DNA of 64,000 nt from Paenibacillus sp. HW567 (GCF_000374185.1 NZ_KB910518.1:2985687-3049686), one strand, 5' to 3'; shown: positions 52,073-61,999, numbered from the stretch's first letter. Numbers and translations are program-made. The notes: generated from the letters alone by a model not told the origin.

Positions 52073-52217
52073 GGTCGTAACTGCGGGGATTGTTTGGACT
52101 TCCGGCCGCTGTTATGTTTGGATTTCTCTGATTGGAACCGCTGATCGCGGTAGAAATCCAAACATAAAGGCGGACGCTCTCGCTCCTCCAGTTCCAAACA
52201 TCCCCTCCGTTACTTCC
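52073..52217. repeat. Dispersed repeat, copy 2, with a long imperfect inverted half
   Basis: Positions 52073-52133 match copy 1 at 60 of 61 bases. Bases 52152-52217 are an imperfect inverted version (for example AGAAATCCAAACATAAA against TATGTTTGGATTTCT, and TCCCCTCCGTTAC against GTAACTGCGGGGA), making one large hairpin of about 145 bases. Copy 1 lacks the second half. This resembles a palindromic mobile repeat found in Paenibacillus intergenic DNA. Confidence 0.75.
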
Positions 52218-52273
52218 GCCCCTTTTACTAGTCGTAGATGTTCATCTTATTATAGTGTTTGTTACCACCAGGG

Positions 52274-53398
52274 CTACTCGCCCTGGCGCAAGTGAATAAT
52301 AAGGTCGTTCAGTCCGGCCTCGCGGATGCCCTCGACCACAAGCTGTGCCAGGAGGCGCGCGCCAAGAATCTGAAAGTGCGTGTTGTCCTGCACGCCGGCG
52401 GGGTGACAGAGATATTCCCCGGGATAACTCCACATGAACAGCTCCTTGCTGCCTTCCGGTCCATAGGCTTCAAAAAGCTTGCGGCTGCGCGGCTCCAGAT
52501 CAATCAGCGGCACCTGCTCGTCAGCCGCAAGCTCCCGCATTGCCAGCAAATAATTGCCATGCGTGTCCACAATGCGGCCCTCCTGATCGAACCGCCGCCG
52601 GTGCATCGGGGTAACCAGCACCGGATATGCGCCAGCGTCCCGGGCGGCGGTAATCATCAGCAGCAGATGCTCCTTATAGGTTGTATAAGGCTCAGTATGG
52701 CGCGCTTCATCCGGTTTGGAATCATTGTGGCCGAACTGGATGAACAGATAGTCGCGCGGCCGAAGCCCGGCGGCGATCTGCTGCAAATGGCCTTCACCGA
52801 TGAAGCTTCTCGAGCTGCGTCCCGATAAAGCGCGGTTATCCACGACAACGCCGGGCTTAAAGAACTGCGGCAGCAATTGGCCCCAGCCCGCATAAGGATA
52901 TCCTTCTTCGCCTTGATCCGTAACGGTTGAATCCCCGGCAAGCACAAGCGCCAGCGCTTCACGGTCTGCTTGAATGTCCAGAGCGTTGATCCTGGGAGCC
53001 GGTCCCGAGAAGGTTAGGCTTAGCTGCCCTCCGCTGACCCGTACGACGAAGGCTTCCCGTTGATACTGCCCTGCCGGCACGTTCAACGGTTCGAGCATAT
53101 GTTTTCCCGCTCCGGCGGTAATCAGAGTGCTGGTATCGGCGAGAGAATCGCCGACCAGTATGGTGACTCTGTAAATCCCGTCCGGCACATCGGCAAGAAA
53201 TTTCGCCTTGTACGGGATACAGCAGTCATGAAGCAGCGTGTCACTTCCGCCGCGAAACCGCCCGTACACCGCCGAACCGGGAGCGAAGCCATAGCCCTGT
53301 CCAGCGGTATAGACTGTATCCGGTTTCACCTTGGTGTATCCGGGAGCCGCAGCTTCCAGACCAAAATCAAAACGATAGCTTTCCACGTAACCGCGCAC
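52274..53398 (-). CDS. yesT: Rhamnogalacturonan acetylesterase, SGNH type (YesT/RhgT-like)
   Basis: A 374-residue two-part protein. An N-terminal beta-sandwich (residues about 1-150, a malectin/galactose-binding-like region with FDFGLEAAAPGYTKV) is followed by an SGNH hydrolase: Ser in LVLAGDSTVTDQ, Gly-Asn block QFGHNDSKPDE and the late Asp-His in DNTHFQILGARLLA. It removes acetyl groups from rhamnogalacturonan fragments. The GTG start has GGGGAGAAAG just upstream. No signal peptide, so it works inside on imported oligomers. Confidence 0.87.
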   Translation of the reverse strand: MRGYVESYRFDFGLEAAAPGYTKVKPDTVYTAGQGYGFAPGSAVYGRFRGGSDTLLHDCCIPYKAKFLADVPDGIYRVTILVGDSLADTSTLITAGAGKHMLEPLNVPAGQYQREAFVVRVSGGQLSLTFSGPAPRINALDIQADREALALVLAGDSTVTDQGEEGYPYAGWGQLLPQFFKPGVVVDNRALSGRSSRSFIGEGHLQQIAAGLRPRDYLFIQFGHNDSKPDEARHTEPYTTYKEHLLLMITAARDAGAYPVLVTPMHRRRFDQEGRIVDTHGNYLLAMRELAADEQVPLIDLEPRSRKLFEAYGPEGSKELFMWSYPGEYLCHPAGVQDNTHFQILGARLLAQLVVEGIREAGLNDLIIHLRQGE

Positions 53399-53446
53399 CT
53401 TTCTCCCCGCGTAATTTCAGCTCCGCCTGTCATCTGACGCTTAAGA

Positions 53447-54286
53447 CTAGCCTTTCAGACCGCTGGTGCTGATGCCATCGACAATCTGCTTTTGGAAGAT
53501 GAAGAAGATCAGCATCACCGGTGTAAGGCTCAGTACGGACATTGCGAACATCGGTCCCCAATTGGATACCGATTCGCTGTCGAGGAACATCTTAAGTCCC
53601 ATAGACACCGTATATTTGGCTGGGGAATTGAGATAGAGCACAGGTCCGAGCAGGTCCTCCCAGCGCCAGTAGAAGGAGAAGATGGCCGCCGTTGCCATCG
53701 AAGGGCGGATCAGCGGAAGAATGATCTTATAGTAGAGCCGGAATTTGCCGCAGCCGTCAATGGTCGCCGCTTCGTCCAGCTCCGCCGGAATCGTACGGAT
53801 AAATTGCAGCATCAGGAAGATAAAGAACGGTACACCGAAGAACTGCGGGATTACGATGGGCCGGATGCTGTCCAGCCAGTTCAGCTTCGTATAAATTATA
53901 TATTGCGGCACCAGCACAACGTCCGAAGGCAGCATGAGCGTCATCATCATGATTCCGAACCACAGGCCGTGCCCGATAAATTTGTTGCGGGCGAAGCCGA
54001 AGGCGACCAGCGATGAGGAGAAGACGGCGCCAACCGTTGCCACCACAACGATAACGAACGAGTTCTTGATGAAGACACCGAAGGAATATCCGGCCACGCC
54101 TTCCCAGCCCTTGGCGTAATTGCCCCATTCCCAGGGATGCGGAAGCAGCGTCTGCGCGGTAACGAATACCAGCCGGCTTTCTTTGAAGGAGCTCATGATC
54201 ATCCAGAGAATCGGGTAGAGCATGATGATGGCGAGCCCGCCGATAAGAATGTGATAGACCGGCCATTTGATTTTATTCTTCGCCAT
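53447..54286 (-). CDS. yesQ: ABC transporter permease (YesQ-like, MalG family)
   Basis: A 279-residue CUT1 permease with six TM helices and the EAA loop [12 protein letters not shown]. It is next after the MalF-type permease with 3 bases between them and a GAGGAGG site. It completes the channel for imported rhamnogalacturonan fragments. Confidence 0.87.
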   Translation of the reverse strand: MAKNKIKWPVYHILIGGLAIIMLYPILWMIMSSFKESRLVFVTAQTLLPHPWEWGNYAKGWEGVAGYSFGVFIKNSFVIVVVATVGAVFSSSLVAFGFARNKFIGHGLWFGIMMMTLMLPSDVVLVPQYIIYTKLNWLDSIRPIVIPQFFGVPFFIFLMLQFIRTIPAELDEAATIDGCGKFRLYYKIILPLIRPSMATAAIFSFYWRWEDLLGPVLYLNSPAKYTVSMGLKMFLDSESVSNWGPMFAMSVLSLTPVMLIFFIFQKQIVDGISTSGLKG

Positions 54287-54289
54287 GGC

Positions 54290-55237
54290 TCACTTTCCTC
54301 CTCCCGATTCGTAGAAGACCCACGATTTCGATGTTTTGAACAGAATGCCTGTCATTATTCCTACCAGCAGCAGCATCACCCAAGCCATTGCCGAAGCGTA
54401 GCCCATGTTGTTGAACATAAAGGCCTGGCGGAACAGATACAGCGAATAGAGCATCGTTCCGTCCATCGGGCCGCCTTCGCCCTTGGAGATAATATAGGCC
54501 GGCACGAAGGTCATAAACGCGCTGATCGTCTGCATGACCAGGTTGAACAAAATCACTGAGCTGAGCAGCGGCAGCGTAATCTTGAAGAATTTACGGAAGA
54601 AGCTCGCTCCGTCCACGCTTGCAGCCTCGTACATTTCACCCGAAATATTTTTTAGCCCGGCCAGAAAGATCAGCATGGATGAACCAAATTGCCATACGGA
54701 CAACGTAATCAGCATGACCAGCGCAGCATTGGGATTTCCGAACCAGCTTACAGGCCCCACTCCGAAAAAGCCAAGCATGCCGTTAATAATCCCGGTATCG
54801 CTGAAAATATTGCGCCACATGATAGATACGGCGACACTGCCGCCGATGATGGAAGGCAGGTAGTACACGGTACGGTAAGCTCCCACCATTCGCGACTTGG
54901 TATTCAGAATCATTGCCACAAACAGGGCAAAACCCAGTCGAAGCGGTACACCAATAAAAACATACATCAGCGTCACCGTTAGAGAATGCAGGTATTTCGG
55001 ATCACCGGTGAACATTTTGATATAATTGTCCAGCCCCACCCAGCGCGGGGGGGCGAACAGATTATATTTGGTGAAGCTCAGGTAGAGCGAGATAATCATC
55101 GGCACCAGCGTGAAGCATAGGAAGCCGATCACAAACGGACTGATAAAGGCATAACCCGTTAAGTTTTTGCGCAGCCGCTGTCCAAACGGTCTCTTCGCTC
55201 TGTAGGCCTGCGGATTAGCGGTAAGAGGATTGCTCAC
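54290..55237 (-). CDS. yesP: ABC transporter permease (YesP/LplB-like, MalF family)
   Basis: A 315-residue CUT1 permease with six TM helices and an EAA loop (EAASVDGASFFRKF). The start is uncertain: the GTG at 55237 is preferred because GGAG lies 9 bases upstream, but TTG codons at 55243 and 55258 are possible. It follows the binding-protein gene, and like its partner there is no ATPase in the locus. Confidence 0.85.
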   Translation of the reverse strand: MSNPLTANPQAYRAKRPFGQRLRKNLTGYAFISPFVIGFLCFTLVPMIISLYLSFTKYNLFAPPRWVGLDNYIKMFTGDPKYLHSLTVTLMYVFIGVPLRLGFALFVAMILNTKSRMVGAYRTVYYLPSIIGGSVAVSIMWRNIFSDTGIINGMLGFFGVGPVSWFGNPNAALVMLITLSVWQFGSSMLIFLAGLKNISGEMYEAASVDGASFFRKFFKITLPLLSSVILFNLVMQTISAFMTFVPAYIISKGEGGPMDGTMLYSLYLFRQAFMFNNMGYASAMAWVMLLLVGIMTGILFKTSKSWVFYESGGGK

Positions 55238-55291
55238 AGCCAAGGTCTCCAACTCCAATCTTGTAGAATCACAGTATGGTCTTACACTCTG

Positions 55292-56620
55292 TTAACGGCT
55301 GGCGAGAATCTCTGTAGCCTCTTTGCGGAACTGCGCAGCAGCGGCATCCGGCTTAATCTGTCCGAAGTTCATTTGCTCCGCAAGGTCGGTGAGCAGGGCT
55401 ACGACTTCCGGAGAACCTACCGGCGGGCTCATAGGAGAGGTTTTTGGTTCCATATCAGCGACAAACTGGAATACCTGCTTGCCGGAATCCGTCAGCTCCG
55501 TAGCGAGGGATTCTTTGATTTTGCTGGAAATCGGCACGCCGCGTTCACCCTTAATCAGCTTGTTGGCTTCAGCGCTGTTGGTCCAGAAATCAATAAATTT
55601 AGCCGCTTCTTCTTTGACTTTGGAATTGGCTGTAATCGACCAATACATACTTGGCTGCATATACAGCCCTTTTTCCATATCCGGTCCCGGCATTTGTGCC
55701 AGCGCCATCGGACGGTTAACAGCGATTTGCAAGGCCACATATTGGTTCGACCACTGCCAGACGCCGATGCCTGTTCCCTTAACAATATCCGACTCTTCGA
55801 TTACACCTTTGTTCTGGCTCAGTTTGTCCTGCGACGGAACTGCACCTTGCGCGATCAGATCCGACAGCATCCCGAAGAAGTCGGTGAACAGCGCATCATC
55901 TTCATAACCAAGCCCGGAGCCGTCTGTGTTGTAGAGCGACAAGCCTTTGGTGCGCAGATAGTAGTTGAAAAAGACATCCGCCGCCATCGAGCCGTCAATG
56001 TAGAGCCCGGCAGCTTTGGCTTTCAAGGCGATTTCCTTGTATTGATCCCAAGTCCAATTTTCCGGAATCGAATCCACGCCGGCCTTTTTCAGGAGCGCAG
56101 GATCATAATGAAAACCAAGCACATTAACGCCCAGCGGAATTCCGTACTGCTTCTCACCGATTTTACCGGTAGCCAGGACATTTTCATTTACGTCGCCAAC
56201 CTGGATGCTTTTGTTCAGATAAGAGGTCATATCCTCCAGTTGTCCATTCGAGCCGTATTGATTGATATAAGACACATCCATTTGCACGATATCGGGGAGA
56301 CGGTTGGCCGCAGCCTGGGGTGCAAGCTTTTTCCAGTAATCATCAAAGGAAGCATATTCCGGTTCGATCTTGACGTTAGGGTGCTGTTCTTCATACATAT
56401 CAATGACCTGCTGTGTATAAGAATGCCGCGTATCGCCGCCCCACCAGGCAATCCGCAGAGTTACCGGTTCTGACGAGCTGCTGGCTGCCGGGGCTGACGT
56501 CTGATTGCCTGCGGCGTTTGTGGCTGCAGAGTCCTTGGCGTTATTGCTGTTGTTCCCGCCACATCCGGCCAGCAAGGATAACAATACGGGTACGGCCAAT
56601 AATGCGAATCTCTTTTTCAA
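55292..56620 (-). CDS. yesO: Sugar ABC transporter substrate-binding lipoprotein (YesO-like)
   Basis: A 442-residue family-1 binding protein with a type II signal peptide and lipobox SLLAGC. The start at 56620 (TTG, MKKRFAL) has GGGGAG 8 bases upstream; the TTG two codons earlier is too close to the site. It delivers oligosaccharides, presumably rhamnogalacturonan fragments, to the YesP/YesQ channel. A cre-like site lies about 50 bases upstream. Confidence 0.87.
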   Translation of the reverse strand: MKKRFALLAVPVLLSLLAGCGGNNSNNAKDSAATNAAGNQTSAPAASSSSEPVTLRIAWWGGDTRHSYTQQVIDMYEEQHPNVKIEPEYASFDDYWKKLAPQAAANRLPDIVQMDVSYINQYGSNGQLEDMTSYLNKSIQVGDVNENVLATGKIGEKQYGIPLGVNVLGFHYDPALLKKAGVDSIPENWTWDQYKEIALKAKAAGLYIDGSMAADVFFNYYLRTKGLSLYNTDGSGLGYEDDALFTDFFGMLSDLIAQGAVPSQDKLSQNKGVIEESDIVKGTGIGVWQWSNQYVALQIAVNRPMALAQMPGPDMEKGLYMQPSMYWSITANSKVKEEAAKFIDFWTNSAEANKLIKGERGVPISSKIKESLATELTDSGKQVFQFVADMEPKTSPMSPPVGSPEVVALLTDLAEQMNFGQIKPDAAAAQFRKEATEILASR

Positions 56621-56673
56621 ATTCAACTCTCCCCTTTACGTAAAATGATAGTGAGCAGGAAGGCCAGTTCCAC

Positions 56674-56687
56674 TGGTAACGCTTCCA
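56674..56687 (-). promoter_or_regulatory. cre-like site upstream of yesO
   Basis: On the minus strand TGGAAGCGTTACCA fits the CcpA consensus at 13 of 14 positions (G for W at position 3), in the gap between the yesN and yesO genes. Confidence 0.6.
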
Positions 56688-56758
56688 TGTGTAAATTTTC
56701 GCAAATTCCGGATCATTCTTGAATACAAAAAACCGTTATCTTTGTTCAATAATCAGGT

Positions 56759-58336
56759 TCATTCACCTGTACCATTCACTTGAGGTTTCATAAAATCTGT
56801 AGGCGTCCTGCCAGTAACCTTCTTGAACACCTGGCTGAAATACTGGGCATTGCCGCCGAAGCCGTACAGCTCCGCCAGTTCGAACACCTTCACATCTCCG
56901 CTGCGGATAATGTGCTCGGAGGCTTTGTTAATCCGGTAATGGGTCACATAGTTGGAGAATTTCTCTCCGGTCACTTTTTTGAAAATTTTCCCAAGGTAAT
57001 CCGGGTTCATGTACAGCATTTCAGCGGCGACCGAGCTAAGAGAAAGCTCCGAATTGCAGTAGTCCTCCTCAATAATGCGGAGCATCTTGTCCACGATCGA
57101 GGATTGGCGGGTCACGAAATGGCGGTCATACATCTGGGTGAGACGTCCGGCTTCTTTTTTGACAAAAGCTTTCAGACTGCTCAAATTGCCCAGCTCTGCC
57201 AGCTCCGCCAGCCCGGAAGTGAAGGTGCCCCGTTCCTCAGGTATGCAGAGTCTTATCATCGCCGAATAGAGCTGGAGCACATAGGAGCGGGTCACGTTGA
57301 TATCAAAACGCTGCTCCGATAATACACCAAATAGCCGTTCCAGCTCCGCTTCAACTGCGTTCTGATCCCCCGCCTTAATGAACAGGCAGATTTGCTCCTC
57401 CTCCAGATCCATCTCGTTTTTGCCGCTCAGCTCATCTGCGGGGATATCGCTCGCTGTGATCAGACTGCCCTCCTCCAGATAAAAACGGTGATTGAGGCAC
57501 TGCAGCGTCTGCCGGTACAGAGTGCGGGAGTGAATCATCCGGCCCTGGTCGCTAACCGCTATTGTGACGTGGATTTTGTAGAAATTATGAAAAATCTTCT
57601 TCACCTCAGCAATCCGCTCGAGCAAATCAGACTGCTGCCTCCCATCATCCGGCTGCTCCAGCAGAATCAGCACATGCGATCCGATGGTCGTGCTGAGGAG
57701 CACCTCAGAGAGCATATCCTTTGCAATATTTTGCAGCGCGAACAGATGCTCATATTCAAAGGAACCCTCCAAATGGAGCAGAATCAGCCTTACGTTTTTG
57801 TCGTCGAGCCGGGTGTCGAACAGCTCTTGATAGTAGTCGAGATCATGACTGCCATAGGTTTTATTGGAGATCCATTCTTTCAGAAACTGCTCTTTGACAT
57901 GGGGCAGCACCTTGGTCAGCCGATGCTTCATCTCCATGACGAACTGCTCGCGGCTCTTCCGCTCATCCAGCTCCTGCACAAGCTCTATCAGCGCTTCGTG
58001 GATTTGCTGCTCATTGCAGGGCTTCAGCAAATAATGCTTGACCCCATGCTGCATGGCAGTGCAGGCGTAATCGAAATCCTTGTAGCCAGTCAGCATAATG
58101 AACTTTATGGCCGGGAACTTCTGACTGCAGCGCTCTACCAGACCGAGTCCATCCAGCCCCGGCATCGAAATGTCGCTGATCACAATATCCGGGGCCAGTG
58201 CCTCTATCTTCTCCAGCGCCTCAATCCCGTTGCGGGCCGTCCCTGCCAGCTCCGTTCCCGCCTTCTCCCAATCCACCACCTGTGAAATCCCTTCCAGAAT
58301 CAAACGTTCATCGTCAACGAGCAGCAATTTATACAT
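56759..58336 (-). CDS. yesN: Response regulator (YesN-like)
   Basis: A 525-residue regulator: receiver domain (acidic pair Asp8-Asp9, phospho-acceptor Asp55 in VISDISMP), a long middle region, and an AraC-type C-terminus (LSLSSVAAEMLYMNPDYLGKIFKK and LAELYGFGGNAQYFSQVFKK). GAGAGGAGAGG precedes the ATG. It overlaps the kinase stop by 8 bases. Most likely turns on the importer and esterase genes downstream when rhamnogalacturonan fragments are sensed. Confidence 0.9.
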   Translation of the reverse strand: MYKLLLVDDERLILEGISQVVDWEKAGTELAGTARNGIEALEKIEALAPDIVISDISMPGLDGLGLVERCSQKFPAIKFIMLTGYKDFDYACTAMQHGVKHYLLKPCNEQQIHEALIELVQELDERKSREQFVMEMKHRLTKVLPHVKEQFLKEWISNKTYGSHDLDYYQELFDTRLDDKNVRLILLHLEGSFEYEHLFALQNIAKDMLSEVLLSTTIGSHVLILLEQPDDGRQQSDLLERIAEVKKIFHNFYKIHVTIAVSDQGRMIHSRTLYRQTLQCLNHRFYLEEGSLITASDIPADELSGKNEMDLEEEQICLFIKAGDQNAVEAELERLFGVLSEQRFDINVTRSYVLQLYSAMIRLCIPEERGTFTSGLAELAELGNLSSLKAFVKKEAGRLTQMYDRHFVTRQSSIVDKMLRIIEEDYCNSELSLSSVAAEMLYMNPDYLGKIFKKVTGEKFSNYVTHYRINKASEHIIRSGDVKVFELAELYGFGGNAQYFSQVFKKVTGRTPTDFMKPQVNGTGE

Positions 58337-60104
58337 GTCTGACCTCTCCTCTCAAATAGGGGATACGCACATGAATCGTTGTCCCTTCTCCCGGCTGACT
58401 CTCAATTTCCATTCCCCATTCCTGTCCAAAAACAAGCTGCACCCGCTCCCTTATATTCGCCAGTCCGATCCCTTCCCCCCGGGTCTGGATTCTGCCCTGC
58501 TGCAGCTCACGGATGAATTCACCCGTCATTCCCGGACCATTGTCACTGACCTTAAGATCAAGCGTATCCTCCTCGCGGATAATGGAGATTGAAATGGTGC
58601 AAGGCTCAATATTTGGTTCAAGCGCATAGCGAATGGCGTTCTCAACCAGCGGCTGCAGCGTCAGCTTTGGAATCAGCGCATCCTGCAGCGCCTCCGGGAT
58701 ATCCATATGAAAATCCAGCCGCTCCTCAAACCGCGTGCGCTGAATAGTGATATAGCTTCGGACGATACCAAGCTCCTTCTCCAGCGTAATCAGCGGATCT
58801 TTCAGCCCGATGGAGCTGCGCAGCAGAAATCCGAGCGCCTCCACCATTTCAGAGATTTTCGCCTGCTTGTTCACCTTGGCCAGCCAGTTAATGGATTCCA
58901 GCGTATTGTAAAGAAAATGCGGATTGATCTGCGCCTGCAGCGCCTTCAGCTCCGTCTCCCGGATAACTAGCTGTTTAGCATAGTTCTCTTCAATCAGCTC
59001 TCTGATCCGGCGGATCATCATTTTGAAGGTGCGGTTGAGCTGGCTTACCTCATCCTGGGCCGTTTGTGAGACGAACCCAAGCGCCTGCTCCTCGAGATTG
59101 TCCAGATCGCCTTTTTCGATCCGCTTCATTTTCTCCGTCAGCTTGGAAATCGGCCTTACCAGACTCCGGGCCAGCCGGTATCCCAGCAGCAGCCCCAGCA
59201 GCAAAATACAGGCGAAGACGATCACAACCAGCCTTTTGACAAAAGTAATCTGCTTGAACATTTCATTAAAGGGAGTGGCATTGATGTAAATCCAGTTCAT
59301 GTAGGAGGAGCCGGTCTTGACTACAAAATACGTTCCTTTGCTGTAGCTGGCGGTACGGTAGGATTCAGGCCGCTGCACCTCTTCCGCCAGCTCCTGGGGT
59401 AACAATAACGGCTTCCCGGGATAGACGGTCCGGCTGGCCGCCTTATCAATGACAATAAACTGACCGCCATCCTCTGCCATGCTGGTGCTGTCAGCTATGA
59501 TCCGGTCTATGCGGATGCGGATGACCAGTGTGCCCAGATTATCCAGCGTGAAGGTCGAGCCAGTGTACGATTTGATCTGACGCACGGCCAGCAGGGAGTT
59601 TTTACTGCCTTGGGTGTACCAGACATTACTGCCCGCACCCGCCGCCGCAAGCGGTTTCAACTCATCCTGCAGCGATTGGGACACTCCCTCCCGGTTGCCT
59701 GCCGTCATTGCTCCACCGTTCGTATCCATCAGCATCATTGAGTAGACATACTTCTCTGCACCCGCAAAGGCTACCAGCCGGTTAATGATTTTATTATGCA
59801 GGAGCTGCCTTTCATAGGGCGAAGGGTTATCCTGAAGCTGCCGCAGGCATTGCTGGATTTGTTCATCCGAAACTACCGTAAAGGACAACTGCTCCAACTC
59901 CTTAAGCTCATTCTCGATGCTGATCGAGGACATTCCCAGCACCTCAGACGCTTTTTCATAAATTTGATGGTCATAAATACGGTATACATATTGCAGGAAG
60001 ATGAGCGAAAACAGAAAGGACAGCAAGAGCAAAAATGAAATCAGCATAATCATTTTGTTAAAGATTCCGAAATTTTTGAAAGCGCTCTTATTTTTGGAGA
60101 CCAT
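58329..60104 (-). CDS. yesM: Sensor histidine kinase (YesM-like)
   Basis: A 591-residue kinase with two TM helices around an extracellular domain (about residues 35-290), HAMP, then INPHFLYNTLESINWLA, ENAIRYALEPNIEPC and DNGPGMTGEF with GEGIGLANIRERV. Unlike the other two kinases in the window, no anchored binding protein is encoded beside it, so it probably senses its ligand directly. A TATAAA lies upstream near 60150. The ribosome binding site is weak (AGAGTGAT). Confidence 0.9.
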   Translation of the reverse strand: MVSKNKSAFKNFGIFNKMIMLISFLLLLSFLFSLIFLQYVYRIYDHQIYEKASEVLGMSSISIENELKELEQLSFTVVSDEQIQQCLRQLQDNPSPYERQLLHNKIINRLVAFAGAEKYVYSMMLMDTNGGAMTAGNREGVSQSLQDELKPLAAAGAGSNVWYTQGSKNSLLAVRQIKSYTGSTFTLDNLGTLVIRIRIDRIIADSTSMAEDGGQFIVIDKAASRTVYPGKPLLLPQELAEEVQRPESYRTASYSKGTYFVVKTGSSYMNWIYINATPFNEMFKQITFVKRLVVIVFACILLLGLLLGYRLARSLVRPISKLTEKMKRIEKGDLDNLEEQALGFVSQTAQDEVSQLNRTFKMMIRRIRELIEENYAKQLVIRETELKALQAQINPHFLYNTLESINWLAKVNKQAKISEMVEALGFLLRSSIGLKDPLITLEKELGIVRSYITIQRTRFEERLDFHMDIPEALQDALIPKLTLQPLVENAIRYALEPNIEPCTISISIIREEDTLDLKVSDNGPGMTGEFIRELQQGRIQTRGEGIGLANIRERVQLVFGQEWGMEIESQPGEGTTIHVRIPYLRGEVRHV

Positions 60105-60174
60105 AATCCGATCACTCTGCTTTCTCTATCAATTTCTTATATTTTATACGAAGTTCTCTGTTTTGGAAATATAA

Positions 60175-60220
60175 ACCAAAAAACCTGAGGATACAGTCCA
60201 CACTCACTGTATTCCCAGGT
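60175..60220 (-). terminator. Terminator of the PF04392 ABC operon
   Basis: ACCTGGGAATACAGT pairs with ACTGTATCCTCAGGT, with six T following on the minus strand. Confidence 0.8.
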
Positions 60221-60288
60221 CTTAGGTTTAACTCTTCCAGTTAATTCTCCGCTACGCCGCAGCATGGCCTTAATTACGGGGACATGCT

Positions 60289-61083
60289 TCAGCCCAGCAT
60301 CATCCGGTCATCCGCGAGCTTATGCCCGCTGATGGACTCAAATTCACCCAGCAGGTGCTCTACGGTCAGGTCCTTCTTGCGCTCCTCGTCAATATCCAGA
60401 ATGATGGTTCCCTTGTCCATCATGATCAGCCGGTTGCCTAACCGGATTGCCTGATCCATATTATGGGTAACCATCAGCGTAGTCAGCTTCATCTCACGGA
60501 CAATCGACTCAGTCAGTCTGGTAATCAGCTCGGCACGTGAAGGATCGAGTGCCGCCGTATGCTCATCCAGCAGCAGAATCTGCGGCTGGGTGAAGGTGGC
60601 CATAAGCAGGCTGAGCGCCTGACGCTCTCCGCCGGACAGCAGCCCCACCTTTGCACGCAGCCGGTTCTCAAGGCCTATGCCCAGCCGGCTGAGCTGTTCA
60701 CGGAACATCGTCCGCCGTGCAGCGGATACGCCAAATGATAAGCCCCGGCTCTGCCCTCTCTTGAGGGCCATCGCCAGATTTTCTTCAATCGTCATATGCG
60801 GAGCCGTGCCGGCCATAGGGTCCTGAAAAACCCGGCCGATCCAGCGGGCACGCTTGAACTCCGGCAAGCCGCTGATTGGGCTGCCTTCAATGCGCACTTC
60901 TCCGAGATCGGGCTTCATTACACCGGATATTACATTCATCAACGTTGATTTGCCGGCGCCATTGCTGCCGATAATCGTCACGAAATCTCCGGCATTCAGC
61001 TCCAGATCAATTCCCAGCAGCGCGATCTTCTCGTCCGGGCTGCCGGGATTGAACAGCTTGGACACATTATCAAGCTTTAGCAT
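60289..61083 (-). CDS. ABC transporter ATP-binding protein
   Basis: A 264-residue ATPase: Walker A GSNGAGKST (near residue 38), Q-loop VFQDPMAGT, signature LSGGERQALSL and Walker B ILLLDEHTAALDP. The start at 61083 (MLKLDNV) has GAGGGGG 8-9 bases upstream, and overlaps the permease stop by 14 bases. It powers the PF04392-type importer. Confidence 0.9.
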   Translation of the reverse strand: MLKLDNVSKLFNPGSPDEKIALLGIDLELNAGDFVTIIGSNGAGKSTLMNVISGVMKPDLGEVRIEGSPISGLPEFKRARWIGRVFQDPMAGTAPHMTIEENLAMALKRGQSRGLSFGVSAARRTMFREQLSRLGIGLENRLRAKVGLLSGGERQALSLLMATFTQPQILLLDEHTAALDPSRAELITRLTESIVREMKLTTLMVTHNMDQAIRLGNRLIMMDKGTIILDIDEERKKDLTVEHLLGEFESISGHKLADDRMMLG

Positions 61084-61999
61084 CAGCCGTGCCCCCTCTC
61101 TTGCTGCGCAGAGCCTGCTTGGCAAGCTCAGCGCTCCGTTTGCGGGCCGTGTTCTTTTGCTTCAGGAATCGCTGTACTGACGGGAAGACCAAAGCAATGA
61201 TGACGATAATCGCCGTAATCAGCTTCAGATCTGAAGACTTCAGCCACGGCACGCGCAGGGCCAGAGCCACCACGATACGGTAGACAATCGAGCCAAGCAC
61301 AACCGCCAAAGTGGCGCGGAATATCGTTCCCGCTCCGAAGATCGCCTCGCCGATAATCACCGAAGCCAGCCCGATCACAATCATGCCAATCCCCATAGAC
61401 GAGTCTGCAAATGCAGAATACTGGGCAATAAGTGCTCCCGAGAGCGCCACCATCCCGTTCGCCAGGCTGATGCCAAGAATAGTCGTCGAATCTGTATTGA
61501 CCCCAAAGCTGCGGATCATCCGCGTATTGTCGCCGGTAGCCCGCAGGGCAAGCCCCAGATCGGTCCGCAGAAACAGATCCATCAGGAGTTTGACCGCAAG
61601 CATTACGAAGGGCATAACCAATAAAGGATTAATGGAGCTGAACAGCGTATCCTCCCCCATCAGTGAAACATTGGGTTTGTTGTCGAGAATCCGCAGGTTA
61701 ATTGAATAGAGGGCAATCATCATCAGAATACCTGACAGCAGTCCATTGATCCTTCCCTTGGTATGGAGAAGTCCAGTGCACATGCCTGCCGCCATTCCGC
61801 CTCCCAGCGCACAGAGCGTTGCCAGCCAAGGCGAATAGCCATGCGTAATCATCATTGCGGCAATCGCTCCGCCGGTGGTGAAGCTTCCATCCACAGTCAT
61901 ATCAGGAAAATCAAGAATACGAAAAGTAATATATACTCCCAAAGCCATAAAAGCGTAAATCAAGCCCATTTCTATAGCTCCAAGTATTGAATCATACAT
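61070..61999 (-). CDS. ABC transporter permease (branched-chain amino acid type)
   Basis: A 309-residue permease with about eight TM helices and the PF02653 look (LGVYITFRILDFPDMTVDGS, NGLLSGILMMIALYSINLRI). Such permeases are paired with PF04392-type binding proteins and are reported for tryptophan/tyrosine importers (TrpXYZ), but the substrate here is not evident. GGAGGG precedes the ATG. Confidence 0.85.
   Translation of the reverse strand: MYDSILGAIEMGLIYAFMALGVYITFRILDFPDMTVDGSFTTGGAIAAMMITHGYSPWLATLCALGGGMAAGMCTGLLHTKGRINGLLSGILMMIALYSINLRILDNKPNVSLMGEDTLFSSINPLLVMPFVMLAVKLLMDLFLRTDLGLALRATGDNTRMIRSFGVNTDSTTILGISLANGMVALSGALIAQYSAFADSSMGIGMIVIGLASVIIGEAIFGAGTIFRATLAVVLGSIVYRIVVALALRVPWLKSSDLKLITAIIVIIALVFPSVQRFLKQKNTARKRSAELAKQALRSKRGGTADAKA

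Noticed and set aside
55373..56473. A 366-residue plus-strand open frame across the YesO-like gene.
   Set aside because: It is antisense to a lipoprotein gene with clear domain and operon context, and no ribosome binding site precedes it.
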